Shown: positions 9,298 through 20,092, counted from the stretch's first letter. The stretch is 64,000 nucleotides of DNA from Phyllostachys edulis (GCA_036346405.1 CM070562.1:76651482-76715481), one strand, 5' to 3'. Numbers and translations: made by a program. The notes: generated by a model not told the origin, from the letters alone.

Positions 9298-10962
9298 TGT
9301 TGGGAATATGACCTAAAGGCAATCATAGAGATGATTATATTTCGTTATGTTCATAATATTGGATAATATGTTATCTTGTTCCTGGAATAATATCGTTAAT
9401 ATTTATTATTAAGTATGTGACTTGATTGTGAAACTCTGTATTTCCGCGATGATTATTCTTAAATGTTCCCTAGTCGGAAACATATGAGAACACATATGAA
9501 TAGACTAGCATATGTATTGGTTGATGACCATGTTTCACATGCAATAGATATATACATATCAAACCAATAATATGGACACATGTTAGAGAACATGGTGTTG
9601 GATAAGACCCACTTTGAGACACTATTGAGATTGTTATGATTCTATGTGTCATTAGTTGGTCTCAAGTAATGATGATGTATAATCCTTAGACTTGAGATCA
9701 GCATGGTTTTCTACATGTATAATAGCACTCTTAGGGATTGCCAAACGCTACTCGTAATTGGGTAGTTATAAGGGTAGCTTTCGGGTATGTTATAAAACAT
9801 ACGGAGGAATATGACCGGTCGGATATGAAATTTGCCCCTCCTAACATAACAGAAGAGATGTCTCTGGGCCACTCATTGTGGTCGGATAAAAAAAGTGTAT
9901 GACCATGCCACTGATGGTCGAAATGTCGACCACATAAAGTTATTCGACACTTCATCGAGAAAGTATTGAATAGTCCATGGATACCAAATTATCTCACCTG
10001 GAGTTCAACCAGATGTCACGAGGCAAAGGGAGAATACACAAGTAGGGCGTTCAGTTCGACCAGATACGAACTGGTCGTACGGAGATACGAGCTGGTCGTA
10101 GACTGGTTGAACATAGTCACGATCTGGTCGTATGGAGATACGAGTTGGTCGTAGACTGGTCGAACATAGTCACGAACTGGTCGTATAGAGATACGAGCTG
10201 GTCGTAAACTGCTCGAACATAATCACTAATTGGTCATAAGAAGTTACGAACTAGTCGTAATTAAGTATTAACGGGTCGTAAGGAGTTACGAACTGGTCGT
10301 AACTAAATATGGACTGGTCGTGACTAAATATGGACTAGCCATGACTAGATACGAGTTGGTCGTAAGTGATAAGAATCTGGTCATAGATCATATTGCATTA
10401 AGATTCGTCCGATATATTCTATATGTGTTCGGGAATCGTTATGTCCTGCTAAGTGCCGTTAACGACTCATGGTCGGAAAAGAGTTTCTGAATCACAACCG
10501 ATTACACATGAACCTATAGAGTCGCACATTTAAAGGGCTAGGATTTGATTTGGATGGTGATCCGAATTCTTGTAGACCACGAGTTCTTAATGTGTCTTAA
10601 GTTCGAGACCCATCGTGGATGCCTATATATAGAGGGGCGATGACATGGGGTGGTGAAAGCCTTTTTGAAGAATCCCGAAACTCTAATAGCCATGTCTTCC
10701 TCACCCAATACCACGCCGTCGGCGTTAACACTCCAGCGCGTGGTGTCCCTGCCCCGTATATATGGATACCTTGGAGGTGTTATTGCGAAGCATCAACACT
10801 ACGACGATTCGTAACTCGTGACATCAACTCGCTACATCGACTCTACTGCTGCTATGAGTCGACGCGTCCAGTAGTAATCTCGTGATCTATTACTAGTGAA
10901 AGTTTCTTGGTTGTACAATAAATTTTTATTTTATGCTATTATAGCCTACCCGTAATCCTACG
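9298..10962 (+). repeat. 3-prime LTR of the copia element
   Basis: Starts TGTTGGGAATATG after the polypurine tract. The end near 10962 is degraded, with no clean CA. A TATATATAG promoter box lies at 10624-10632. A tandem array of CTGGTCGTA-type motifs (10060-10385) is shared with the solo LTR at 28360. The LTR ends 311 bp upstream of the glutaredoxin copy 1 start codon and reads toward it, so it could supply promoter or enhancer activity. That is inference. Confidence 0.82.
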
Positions 10963-11273
10963 TCAATACCCCGTAAAATTCACAGCGTGTTAGGAGTCGC
11001 GCACCTTCACCCTTAAAAAATGCAGTCTCGCCAGAAAGAACACGAGCCACGAGCCCACAAGTGGCCTGTGCGTTGGTGGAATCGCGGAACTGGCCGATGC
11101 ACATTCGAGTTCGTGGTGCACTCGTCGCTTAGCGTGCGTGACCAGCCGACGCGGCGGGGGACGCGATAAGTTCTCTCCGTTTCTTCCCAATCTTTCCCTC
11201 CGCAAGCCCGCAACCAAACAGCCGCCTCCTCTTGCAGTCTTGTCACTTGTGTTAGAACGGACGCACCGTTGGT

Positions 11274-13316
11274 ATGGGGATCAGGCAGTCGTCTTCCTCA
11301 GGCTCCAACCCCAAGCAGCCGGATGAACCCAGCAAGCCACCCATGGCGCTCGACAAGGCCAAGGAAATCGTCGCCTCGTCCGCCGTCATCGTCTTCAGGT
11401 CTCCCCCGCCTCCTCTTTTTCTCTCCCGCGTGCATATTCCTATGACAAAACCAGTGAAAAAATAGTTGGGAGTCTCGAGGATAGGTCAATGGACAATACC
11501 AGGCATCAGTTCGTTGTATATCCGGTCGTGCATTTATTTCATTCCTTGCAATCGGCTGAGCCTCGCCTCTGCCTAGAACAAGTGAACAACTGAATAAGAA
11601 CAGAAAATAATGTGTGAAGGAAACATGAAGAATTGGGGAAGGGTGAAAAAATAAGAAGAGATGCTCTTGTCTTTCTTACATTTCGTCTCCTTAATAATTG
11701 TTCTTTCACTATAGCTCGACAACATATTCCTGCTTTTCCATCCATTGATCTTTTAGAAATTGTAAGAACAAGACAGCAAAATTGCTTTGCTACTCTTTGG
11801 ATTGTTCCAAACATGAAAGTTACTGGCTACTTCTGCAATGCAAAAGCAGACTATCTTGTTCCTATGTTTGGGATTTAATTTATAACAATCCACTAGTAAC
11901 ATTCGGTTTTTGGTGCCTAACTGAACAAAACTTTGTAAGACTTATTTTGTTGATCTCCCCCCATGCACTTCTTGGACTGGCCACAGCAAGACTTATTGTC
12001 CTTTCTGCACCCGAGTGAAACAACTGTTGGCACAGCTGGGGGCAAGTTACAAGGCTGTTGAATTGGATGTGGAAAGTGAGTGGAATTCCTTCTAATGTTT
12101 TTCTTCTTTATTTACTTCTTAATGAGACAAGATGCATGCTAGTCGCTAGATGGTTAATTCCCCACTTCCTGCTCCTGCCTATAGATAACCTGCTAATCTG
12201 TTTTCATAATGCGACAAGTGAAAATTTGGTGTTAGAATGTCTTATTCTTGCCTTTACTGGATAGCCGACATGATCTGATTCTTAATGGCCACAGAAGGGA
12301 GCCAAAGAAGTTCTTTTGATATCAAATAATGGTTCTAAATATTGTCGGTAAACTGACTAGCTCATTTGTAGACAAAAACTACAGTGATCTAAACCAAGTT
12401 ACGGGTATTATTGAGTTTAAAGCATTGGCTATTTTAATCGAATTGAAATGCTGAAAGTGGCTGGAAACTGATACCCACAATAAAATAGAGTGCAACTTCC
12501 TATTCAGTCCTGTAAACCTTGTTTCCCTTTGGTGAAATCCTTAGCTTGTAGTGCTAGTGTTGGGCCAAAAGAATTAATTGAAATCCCACACAGTTTTTAT
12601 GCTCGGCAAATGTTATGGTGGCTATCACTCATTCACTCATTAGGTGGTTAGGCTTGTTAACACTAACCATGAGAACCTGATATCCTTTTCTTGTTCAAGT
12701 GCTGAACACTGTTTGTAAAAGGGAACAATTGTGTGAGTCTTTAGTTGTGTCTGCACACTATATACATGAGCAATTTTAGCATGTCCAAACTACATACTAT
12801 CATATGCATGTGTTGTGCGAGAACCCGTTGTTGAACTAATTCGTTCTATCGTACTATGAAGGTGATGGATCTGCGCTGCAGTCAGCTCTTGCCGAATGGA
12901 CTGGACAGAGAACTGTTCCTAATGTCTTCATTAAAGGGAAACATATTGGTGGCTGTGATGGTGAGTCGTTGCCTTTGTTCTGGTACTAATATTCTCAGGG
13001 GAAAAAATATTGTATGCACACTCTTTTTTCCTACACAAAATATTGGCTTAAAGTCGTTGTGATGGTGAGTCGTTGCCTTTGTTCTGATACTAATATTCTC
13101 AGGGGAAAAAATATTGTATGCACACTCTTTTTTCCTACACAAAATCTTGGCTTAAAGTCTTAAACGAGCTATTGCTCATTTGCATCTGTTTTCTTTGTTT
13201 TGTTTTGTTTTAACGGCGATGTTCACGTCTGCTGAGCAGATACCGTGGCAATGCACAACGGAGGGAGCTTGGTGCCTCTGCTAACGGAGGCAGGAGCAAT
13301 TGCCACTCCTGTGTAG
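11274..13316 (+). CDS. glutaredoxin, CPFC class I (GrxC2-like), copy 1
   Basis: Four coding exons: 11274-11398, 11987-12075, 12862-12960 and 13240-13316, all with GT-AG introns and matching phases, giving 129 residues. It is a dithiol oxidoreductase that uses glutathione to reduce protein disulfides and glutathione mixed disulfides. The active site is CPFC (residues 46-49) in SKTYCPFCTRVKQL. Glutathione-binding marks are TVP (89-91) and GGCDD (101-105). The start is chosen because it opens a Ser-rich leader (MGIRQSSSSG) in frame with exon 2. No clear targeting peptide, so probably cytosolic. Intron 3 contains a 104-bp tandem duplication that repeats the donor site. AATAAA signals lie at about 13391 and 13562. 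The copia element lies 311 bp upstream. Exon-intron calls are my reading and were not tested against RNA. Confidence 0.92.
12957..13165 (+). repeat. 104-bp tandem duplication at the exon 3/intron 3 border, glutaredoxin copy 1
   Basis: The block beginning GATGGTGAGTCGTTGCC, which holds the last four exon 3 bases and the splice donor, is at 12957 and again at 13061, giving a period of 104 bp. Using the second donor (GT at 13065) would add 104 bases and shift the frame. The same duplication is in copy 2 (about 18191 and 18295), so it predates the gene duplication. Confidence 0.88.
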
Positions 13317-13787
13317 ATTAGTATTTGCGTGGTTCTGCTCGGTGGTGGCTTCATGCTAGTATTGTACTGTTTGTACTGTCATGATTCACGAAATAAAGGT
13401 GAATATGAGGGCTTTCACCGACTGAAGAAACCTCTTGGTGTTGATAGTAGCTTTGGGTGACTGCTAAGCCCCTTGCAACCTCAGGCTCAACTAAATTATA
13501 TGTACTTGTAGTTCTGTATCTGTACTTGTAGCTCTGTGTGTGTGACTTTTCAGCTATCCTATCAATAAAGATCAGGAGTTGTGTGGATGAAATTTATGGT
13601 GGTCTGAGTTAATATCACTCTTTTGGCGCTTGCACTATAATTTGGGGTCAATTAATAGAGAAAATACTGTCGCTGGCACTATTGTTTTCAGATGGTGAAT
13701 TCAATTGTCACACTGTCACTGGTGCCATTCACTATCCTGGGTGGAAGAAGTACAACCAGGGAATTGACTTGTACTGCTACGTCGTGG

Positions 13788-14782
13788 TAGGGTGGAAACG
13801 AGCCGAGCCGGATGGAGCTGGATTGTCCAAGAGGAAAAAAACCTGCTTGGCTTGGCTTAATCACAGGCTCGAGCTGGTTTGTGAGGGCTCGCAAGCCAAG
13901 CTCCATGAACTGGTTACCAGCTTGTTTGGTCATTCTTATCAGTAGTTCAATCAGAATACATGTTAGAAACTCATAATGCTCCCATTCTTACTCCAGTCTA
14001 GTGGACATGCAGAGTCGAGGCAGACCAAATCACAGCAATTTGGGGTCAATTAATAGGGGGTAAAATGTTTTTGACGAGGACCCAATCCAAGAACACAAAT
14101 CGGATAGTAGAACATAATGGATATTTGGAAAGGACGTCGGACTGGCGGCAGCAACATCGGGGCCGGTGGAGACTGGTTGGAGTGGAGATGGATGGCGTTG
14201 GAGGGAGGTGGCGCGGGACGGGACATGCTGGATCTAGAGGTGGGGGTGTTGAGGTGACCGGAGCGGGTGAGGAGGGAGCGACATTGGGGTCGCCAGTGGT
14301 GCAGACGGCGACGTCTTTCTTATCGATCCAAGCGGCGGTGGTGACAACCTCGTGTTTGGCAACGGCGACGACCTCGTTGGGGGCGGCGAGCGGACAGGAT
14401 GCCGATGGCGAGCGACGAGGATGGGGGCTGCGAGGTGGCGAGACAAAGGCGCCTGATTCCGATGCGGAGTAGCCTCAGTGCCTCTACCCTCTGTCAAGTT
14501 ATGCCGAACTGTTGCACTCAGCACTTCAAGTGTGCGAAGAACCTAAGGATAATGGGCTAGGCTAGGCTTCTATGTACTCACTGCTCTGATTTGGGATGGT
14601 ATTAACTATTGTTAATACCAATTACTTCCAAGCCAAATGAGTCCTAACGAGCAGTTCGTGAGCGGCTCGGCTCATTAAAGAAGCGGCTAAGAAGGGTGTT
14701 TGGCTCTACTTGTGTACGTCCAAGCCAAGGCTGTTTCGAGCCGAACTGCCTCGCCAATCTAGAGGTTTTTTTCCGCCCCCTA
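13788..14782. mobile_element. non-autonomous hAT-like transposon, 995 bp, with target duplication
   Basis: The left end is TAGGGTGGAAACGAGCC and the right end reads, in reverse, TAGGGGGCGGAAAAA, an imperfect terminal inverted repeat of the hAT type. It is flanked on both sides by GTCGTGG (13781-13787 and 14783-14789), a 7-bp direct repeat close to the 8 bp usual for hAT. Subterminal GAGCCGAGC-like motifs occur at both ends. It carries no transposase; its GC-rich middle (14065-14530) has open frames that I consider meaningless. Truncated copies of it follow glutaredoxin copy 2 and lie at 37357-37807. Confidence 0.78.
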
Positions 14783-15265
14783 GTCGTGGCTGATGTTGTC
14801 CCAATCCCAGATGTTCCCCGAGAAACTGAGAGCCGTGTTTTGTGTAGCCAGCCAGAGTGCAGAGCTGAAACCCCGCGTGTTTACATTGAGTTACTCTGAA
14901 TTACATCGATCGTAACTGAGTTAAAGAAGAAATCACTGACATTTCATCACAAAAAAAAAATCGACAGGAGTTACTGCCATGGCTTCGATCCGACACGAAG
15001 CTGACCCTACTGCAGAATCGCTTGATCGGCTAGTTCTAGCCCATTGCTGATTTGCTGCCGGGGCTGCATCTCCCTAGCTAGTAGCAGCAGCATCACTACC
15101 TACGAAGTTTGAAGTGGCAAACGAGCAAAGCGGAGCAGGCCATGAAAAGCGATAGGGCCGAGCGAAAATGAGGAGGGACCCGGAGCCACGAGCCTCCACC
15201 ACTACCAGTCACTCTCCGATCGGCACCCAGCGTCTCCATACGGGCCACTCGTCCTATAGCTCCGC
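14783..15265. repeat. shared glutaredoxin-downstream block, copy 1
   Basis: Non-coding sequence from CTGATGTTGTCCCAATCCCAGATG to GGGCCACTCGTCCTATAGCTCC. It is repeated at about 19495-19835 (first part only) and at 37808-38290 (full length). It marks the right-hand end of the glutaredoxin duplication unit. The block breaks off at about 15265, where hAT transposase sequence starts. Confidence 0.75.
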
Positions 15266-15640
15266 GCACTTTATCTCTATCATAAGAAGCAAATAAATGT
15301 ATAGAATTTAAAGTAGACATACAAACAAGCAACTCCAAATTAACCTTGTCAAACCGATTGTCAAGCCCTTAGATAACATTATCAATCATACCAAGATACA
15401 CTTCCCTTCTAAAATGATCATCATTTGTTTGTTTTGGGTAAAAACGTGATGATCTTCTATAAGGCACATATCTATTACCCGGCTTATAAACTTTGATGAC
15501 ATATTTAGTGCAAAATGATGTTACATTTTCTTGAAGGAATTCTTCCCACCCATCACACCTCATTCGTTGTATTCTATCCTTAGCCAAATTAACAAGTGCC
15601 ATAGCATTAATAATATCTTGGTCTCTCTTTTGCAAAGACT
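15266..15640 (-). pseudogene. hAT transposase fragment (TTF-type zinc-finger hAT family)
   Basis: The frame at 15369-15635 reads QKRDQDIINAMALVNLAKDR and then RRSSRFYPKQTNDDHF, matching the middle of the larger hAT transposase at 51389-53152 (QKKDQDIVNAI, HHYDVDCFNDV). The next frame downstream (15270-15338) continues with LELLVCMSTLNSIHLFASYD, which aligns with SRLLVCSAALRLREPF there. A frameshift separates the two. Only about 125 residues remain and no terminal repeats are visible, so it is a dead fragment. Confidence 0.75.
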
Positions 15641-16115
15641 AAAACAACTCATCTGTGTATCCAAATATGACAAGCTTTATGTGTGCATTGAAAGCATCAT
15701 GATATCTCTATTCCTTTTTCATTTCAAATATTCAACTTGCCTTACATATAAAAATAACAAGAAACATTCAATTTTGCAATCCCTAATTGGCCAAACGCTC
15801 AAATCCAACTCCCCTGCGCGGTTGCCGGCAACAACGCCTAGCTCGTCCGACGCTTGCTTGCTTGGTGCGGTGCTTCTGTCTCTGTGAGGCGTGAGCTCAG
15901 CTAAAATATTAGACTAAGAGTTGAGGACTTGAGAGTATGGTTGGTTGGTGGGTTGAGAGATCATTGGATAGGCTTGACCTGGTTGCTAGTTGCGCTGAAA
16001 AAATGGATTGATTAGTCCAAGCAAAATGGATGTGCATTAGCATGGCTAATGATACCCAGGTAATTATTTTTGCTGATTTTATTGGGGGTGTCTGTGCACT
16101 AGGGGCACCCCTCGT
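15641..16115. other. intergenic, nothing recognised
   Basis: No gene or element end was recognised between the hAT fragment and the 5-prime flank of glutaredoxin copy 2. It is AT-rich at first, then mixed. Part may be further degraded hAT sequence. Confidence 0.4.
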
Positions 16116-16554
16116 AATGCCGTCAGTGCCCCAGCCCGTCAGGGTTCGCCTCATCTGAATAAACTAGGATAAGAGTATATATACACACGTACGCGTTTAG
16201 AAGTAAAACATATATCCGTGTTCTATAAGGTCTAGGTACCTTGTAAAATTCACCGCGTGTGTCAGGAGACGCGCACCTTAACCCTCTTCAAAATGCAGTC
16301 ACGACCAGACAGAACACGAAGCCACAAGCCCACAACCACAAGTGGCCTGTGCGTTGGTTGAATCGCGGAACTGGCCGATGCACATTCGAGTTCGTGGTGT
16401 ACTCGTCGCTTAGCGTGCGTGACCAGCCGACGCGGCGGGGGACGCAATAAGTTCTCTCCGTTTCTTCCCAATCTTTTCTTCCGCAAGCCCGCAACCAAAC
16501 AGCCGCCCCCTCTTGCAGTCTTGTTAGAACGGACGCAGCGTAGGTTTGGGGATC
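16116..16554 (+). promoter_or_regulatory. intact 5-prime flank of glutaredoxin copy 2
   Basis: From CAGCCCGTCAGGGTTCGCC to the start codon this is the uninterrupted version of the flank that the copia element splits in front of copy 1 (left part at 2890-2960, right part from 10968). It provides the empty-site comparison that places the copia insertion. No clear TATA box was recognised. Confidence 0.6.
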
Positions 16555-18553
16555 ATGCAGTCGTCTTCCTCAGGCTCCAACCCCAAGCAGCCGGATGAAC
16601 CCAGCAAGCCACCCATGGCGCTCGACAAGGCCAAGGAAATCGTCGCCTCGTCCGCCGTCATTGTCTTCAGGTCTCCCCGCCTCCTCTTTTTCTCTCTCGC
16701 GTGCATATTCCTTTGACAAAACCAGTGAAAAAAATAGTTGGGAGTCTCGAGGATAGGTCAATGGACAATACCAGGCATCAGTTCGTTGTATACCCGGTCG
16801 TGCATTTATTTCATTCCTTGCAATCGGCTGAGCCTCGCCTCTGCCTAGAACAAGTGAACAACTGAATAAGAACAGAAAATAATGTGTGAAGGAAACATGA
16901 AGAATTGGGGAAGGGTGAAAACAATAAGAAGAGATGCTCTTGTCTTTCTTACATTTCGTCTCCTTAATAATTGTTCTTTCACTATAGCTCGACAACATAT
17001 TCCTGCTTTTCCATCCATTGATCATTTAGAAATTGTAAGAACAAGACAGCAAAATTGCTTTGCTACTCTTTGGATTGTTCCAAACACGAAAGTTACTGGC
17101 TACTTCTGCAATGCAAAAGCAGACTATCTTGTTCTTATGTTTGGGATTTAATCTATAACAATCCACTAGTAACATTCGGTTTTTGGTGCCCAACTGAACA
17201 ACTTCTTGGACTGGCCACAGCAAGACTTATTGTCCTTTCTGCACCCGAGTGAAACAACTGTTGGCACAGCTGGGGGCAGGTTACAAGGCTGTTGAATTGG
17301 ATGTGGAAAGTGAGTGGAATTCCTTCTAATGTTTTTCTTCTTTATTTACTTCTTAATGAGACAAGATGCATGCTAGTCGCTAGATGGTTAATTCCCCACT
17401 TCCTGCTCCTGCCTATAGATAACCTGCTAATCTGTTTTCATAATGTGACAAGTGAAAATTTGGTGTTAGAATGTCTTATTCTTGCCTTTACTGGATAGCC
17501 GACATGATCTGATTCTTAATGGCCACAGAAGGGAGCCAAAGAAGTTCTTTTGATGTCAAATAATGGTTCTAAATATTGTCGGTAAACTGACTAGCTCATT
17601 TGTAGACAAAAACTGCAGTGATCTAAACCAAGTTACGGGTATTATTGAGTTTAAAGCATTGGCTATTTTAATCGAATTGAAATGCTGAAAGTGGCTGGAA
17701 ACTGATACCTACAATAAAATAGAGTGCAACTTCCTATTCAGTCCTGTAAACCTTTTTTCCCTATGGTGAAATCCTTAGATTGTAGTGCTGGTGTTGGGCC
17801 AAAAGAATTAATTGAAATCCCACACAGATTTTATGCTCGGCAAATGTTATGGTGGCTATCACTCATTCACTTATTAGGCGGTTAGGCTTGTTAACACTAA
17901 CCATGAGAACCCGATATCCTTTTCTTGTTCAAGTGCTGAACACTGTTTGTAAAAGGGTACAATTGTGTGAGTCTTTAGTTGTGTCTGCACACTATATACA
18001 TGAGCAATTTTAGCATGTCCAAACTACATACTATCATATGCATGTGTTGTGCGAGAACCCGTTATTGAACTAATTCATTCTATCGTACTATGAAGGTGAT
18101 GGATCTGCGCTGCAGTCAGCTCTTGCCGAATGGACTGGACAGAGAACTGTTCCTAATGTCTTCATTAAAGGGAAACATATTGGTGGCTGTGATGGTGAGT
18201 CGTTGCCTTTGTTCTGATACTAATATTCTCAGGGTGAAAAATATTGTATGCACACTCTTTTTTCCTACACAAAATATTGGCTTAAAGTCGTTGTGATGGT
18301 GAGTCGTTGCCTTTGTTCTGATACTAATATTCTCAGGGGAAAAAAATATTGTATGCACACTCTTTTTTCCTACACAAAATCTTGGCTTAAAGTCTTAAAC
18401 GAGCTACTGCTCATTTGCATCTGTTTTTTTTTTGTTTTGTTTTGTTTTAACGGCGATGTTCACGTCTGCTGAGCAGATACCGTGGCAATGCACAACGGAG
18501 GGAGCTTGGTGCCTCTGCTAACGGAGGCAGGAGCAATTGCCACTCCTCTGTAG
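16555..18553 (+). CDS. glutaredoxin, CPFC class I (GrxC2-like), copy 2
   Basis: Exons 16555-16670, 17221-17309, 18096-18194 and 18477-18553 give 126 residues with all splice sites intact. It has the same function as copy 1, with CPFC at residues 43-46, TVP at 86-88 and GGCDD at 98-102. The ATG used by copy 1 is TTG here (16546-16548), but the fourth codon has changed from AGG to ATG (16555-16557), so a start is regained three codons later in the same Ser-rich leader. Other visible coding differences are Ser to Gly just after the first helix (LGAS to LGAG) and a C-terminal Val to Leu. Intron 1 is 38 bp shorter close to its 3-prime end. Whether it is expressed cannot be seen. Confidence 0.9.
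18191..18400 (+). repeat. tandem duplication at the exon 3/intron 3 border, glutaredoxin copy 2
   Basis: Same duplicated donor block as in copy 1: GATGGTGAGTCGTTGCC occurs at 18191 and near 18295. The second unit is followed by the same T-rich sequence and by exon 4 at 18477. Confidence 0.85.
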
Positions 18554-18868
18554 ATTAGTATTTGCGTGGTTCTGCTCGGTGGTGGCTTCATGCTAGTATT
18601 GTACTGTTTGTACTGTCATGATTCATGAAATAAAGGTGAATATGAGGGCTTTCACCGACTGAAGAAACCTCTTGGTGTTGATAGTAGCTTTGGGTGACTG
18701 CTAAGCCCCTTGCAACCTCAGGCTCAACTAAATTATCTGTACTTGTAGTTCTGTATCTGTACTTGTAGCTCTGTGTGTGAATTTTCAGCTATCCTATCAA
18801 TAAAGATAAGGTGTTTGTACTGGGATGTGAGCAACTCCGTAGCTTACTCTGGGATGGGTGACTGCTAA

Positions 18869-19494
18869 GACCGGTTGGAGTGGAGATGGACGGCGTTGGA
18901 GGGAGGTGGCGCGGGGCGGGGCGGGGCGGGACGCGACATGTTGGATCTAGAGGTGGGGTGTTGAGGCGACCGGAGCGGGTGAGGATGGAGCGACATTGGG
19001 GTCACTAGTGGTGCGGACAGTGACGTCTTTCTTATCGATCCAGGTGGTGGTGGTGACAACCTTGTGCTTGGCAACGGCGACGACCTCATTAGGGGTGGCG
19101 AGCGGGCGGGATGCCGATGGCAAGCGACGGGGATGGGGGCTGCGAGGTGGCGAGTCAAAGGCGCCTGATTGCGATGCAGAGTAGCCTCAGTGTCTCTACC
19201 CTCTATCAAGTTATGACGAACTGTTGCACTCAGCACTGCAAGTGTGCAAAGAACCCAAGGATAATGGGCTAGGCTAGGCTTCTATGTACTCACTACTCTG
19301 GTTTGGGATGGTATTAACTGATGTTAATACCAATTACTTCCAAGCCAAATGAGTCGTAATGAGCAGTTTGCAAGCCGCTCGGCTCGTTAAAGAAGCGAGC
19401 TGTGAAGGGTGTTTGGCTCGACTTGTTTATGTCCAAGCCAATTCTGTTTCGAGCCGAATTGCCTCGTGAGTCTAGAGTTTTTTTTCCGCCCCTA
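18869..19494. mobile_element. truncated second copy of the non-autonomous hAT element
   Basis: Homologous to the right 63 percent of the 13788-14782 element, ending in TTTTTTCCGCCCCTA. The left end is missing; the junction is near 18869. It was carried along with the glutaredoxin duplication and then lost its left part. Confidence 0.75.
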
Positions 19495-19850
19495 GTCGCG
19501 GCTGATGTCGTCCTAATCCCAGATGTCCCCCGAGAAACTAAGAGCCAGAGTGCAGAGTTGAAACTCCGCGTGTTTACATTGAGTTACTCTGAATTACATC
19601 GATGGTAATTGAGTTAAAGAAGAAATTACTGACATTTCATCACAACAAAAAATTCGACAGGAGTTACTGCCATGGCTTCAATCCGACACGAAGCTGACCC
19701 AACTGTAGCATCGCTTGATCGGCTAGTTCTAGCCCGATTTGCCGCTGGGGCTGCATCTCCGCAGCTAGTAGCAGCAGCATCACTACCTTCGAAGTTTGAA
19801 GTGGCAAACGAGCAAAGCGAAGCAGGCCATGAAAAGCAATTTTTTTTAAT
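19495..19850. repeat. shared glutaredoxin-downstream block, copy 2 (partial)
   Basis: Matches 14783-15145 up to GGCCATGAAAAGCAA, then diverges into T-rich sequence. This is the right edge of the copy 2 unit. Confidence 0.7.
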
Positions 19851-19904
19851 AATCTATTTTTATTCAGAATTACATGGATAACACTACTTTTTTTTATCAG
19901 AGAT

Positions 19905-20092
19905 AATCATCAGTCGCCGTACCGTTAGACGACTTATACCTAGTCGCTTAACCATTAGGCGATTGGCCATAGTCGCCCAACTACAGAGCGACAAGCGTTG
20001 GAGTCGCCCGGTAGTTGAGCGACTTGACTAAGTCGCCCAATGGTTGAGCGACTTAGATCAAGTCACCCAACTCTCGGGTGATTTTAAGTACT
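19905..20092. repeat. array of short inverted repeats, AGTCGCCCAA and TTGAGCGACT
   Basis: About five to six AGTCGC-type units alternate with GCGACT-type units, for example AGTCGCCCAATGGTTGAGCGACTT around 20032. Each pair can fold into a 9 to 10 bp hairpin with a tiny loop, and several hairpins lie in tandem. There is no coding frame. Its origin is not recognised; it may be part of a retrotransposon or a MULE end. Confidence 0.6.

Larger units (their letters stand above)
2963..10962 (+). mobile_element. defective Angela/BARE-type Ty1-copia retrotransposon
   Basis: The element starts with TGTTGGAAATATG, typical of Angela/BARE1/RIRE1 LTRs, and has a damaged 3-prime LTR (9298-10962). Probable target duplications are TCAGT (2958-2962) and TCAAT (10963-10967), with one mismatch. 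The 5-prime LTR stops near 3470 and runs directly into a GAG-pre-integrase fragment, so the rest of the 5-prime LTR, the primer site, gag and protease are deleted. Integrase, reverse transcriptase and RNase H fragments follow, with many stops and frameshifts. A foreign 2.97 kb segment lies inside RNase H. Flanking sequence on both sides matches the continuous flank of glutaredoxin copy 2, so the insertion site is in the upstream region of glutaredoxin copy 1. It cannot move on its own. Confidence 0.85.

Noticed and set aside
10570..10620. tRNA-like GTTCGAGACCC with a CCACGA/TCGTGG stem
   Set aside because: Too short for a tRNA, with no acceptor or anticodon arms. It lies in the copia LTR just upstream of its TATA box.
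14065..14530. 135-codon plus-strand and 96-codon minus-strand open frames in GC-rich sequence
   Set aside because: They lie inside the non-autonomous hAT element and are low-complexity (Gly/Thr or Pro/Arg rich). They occur on both strands at once and match no family.
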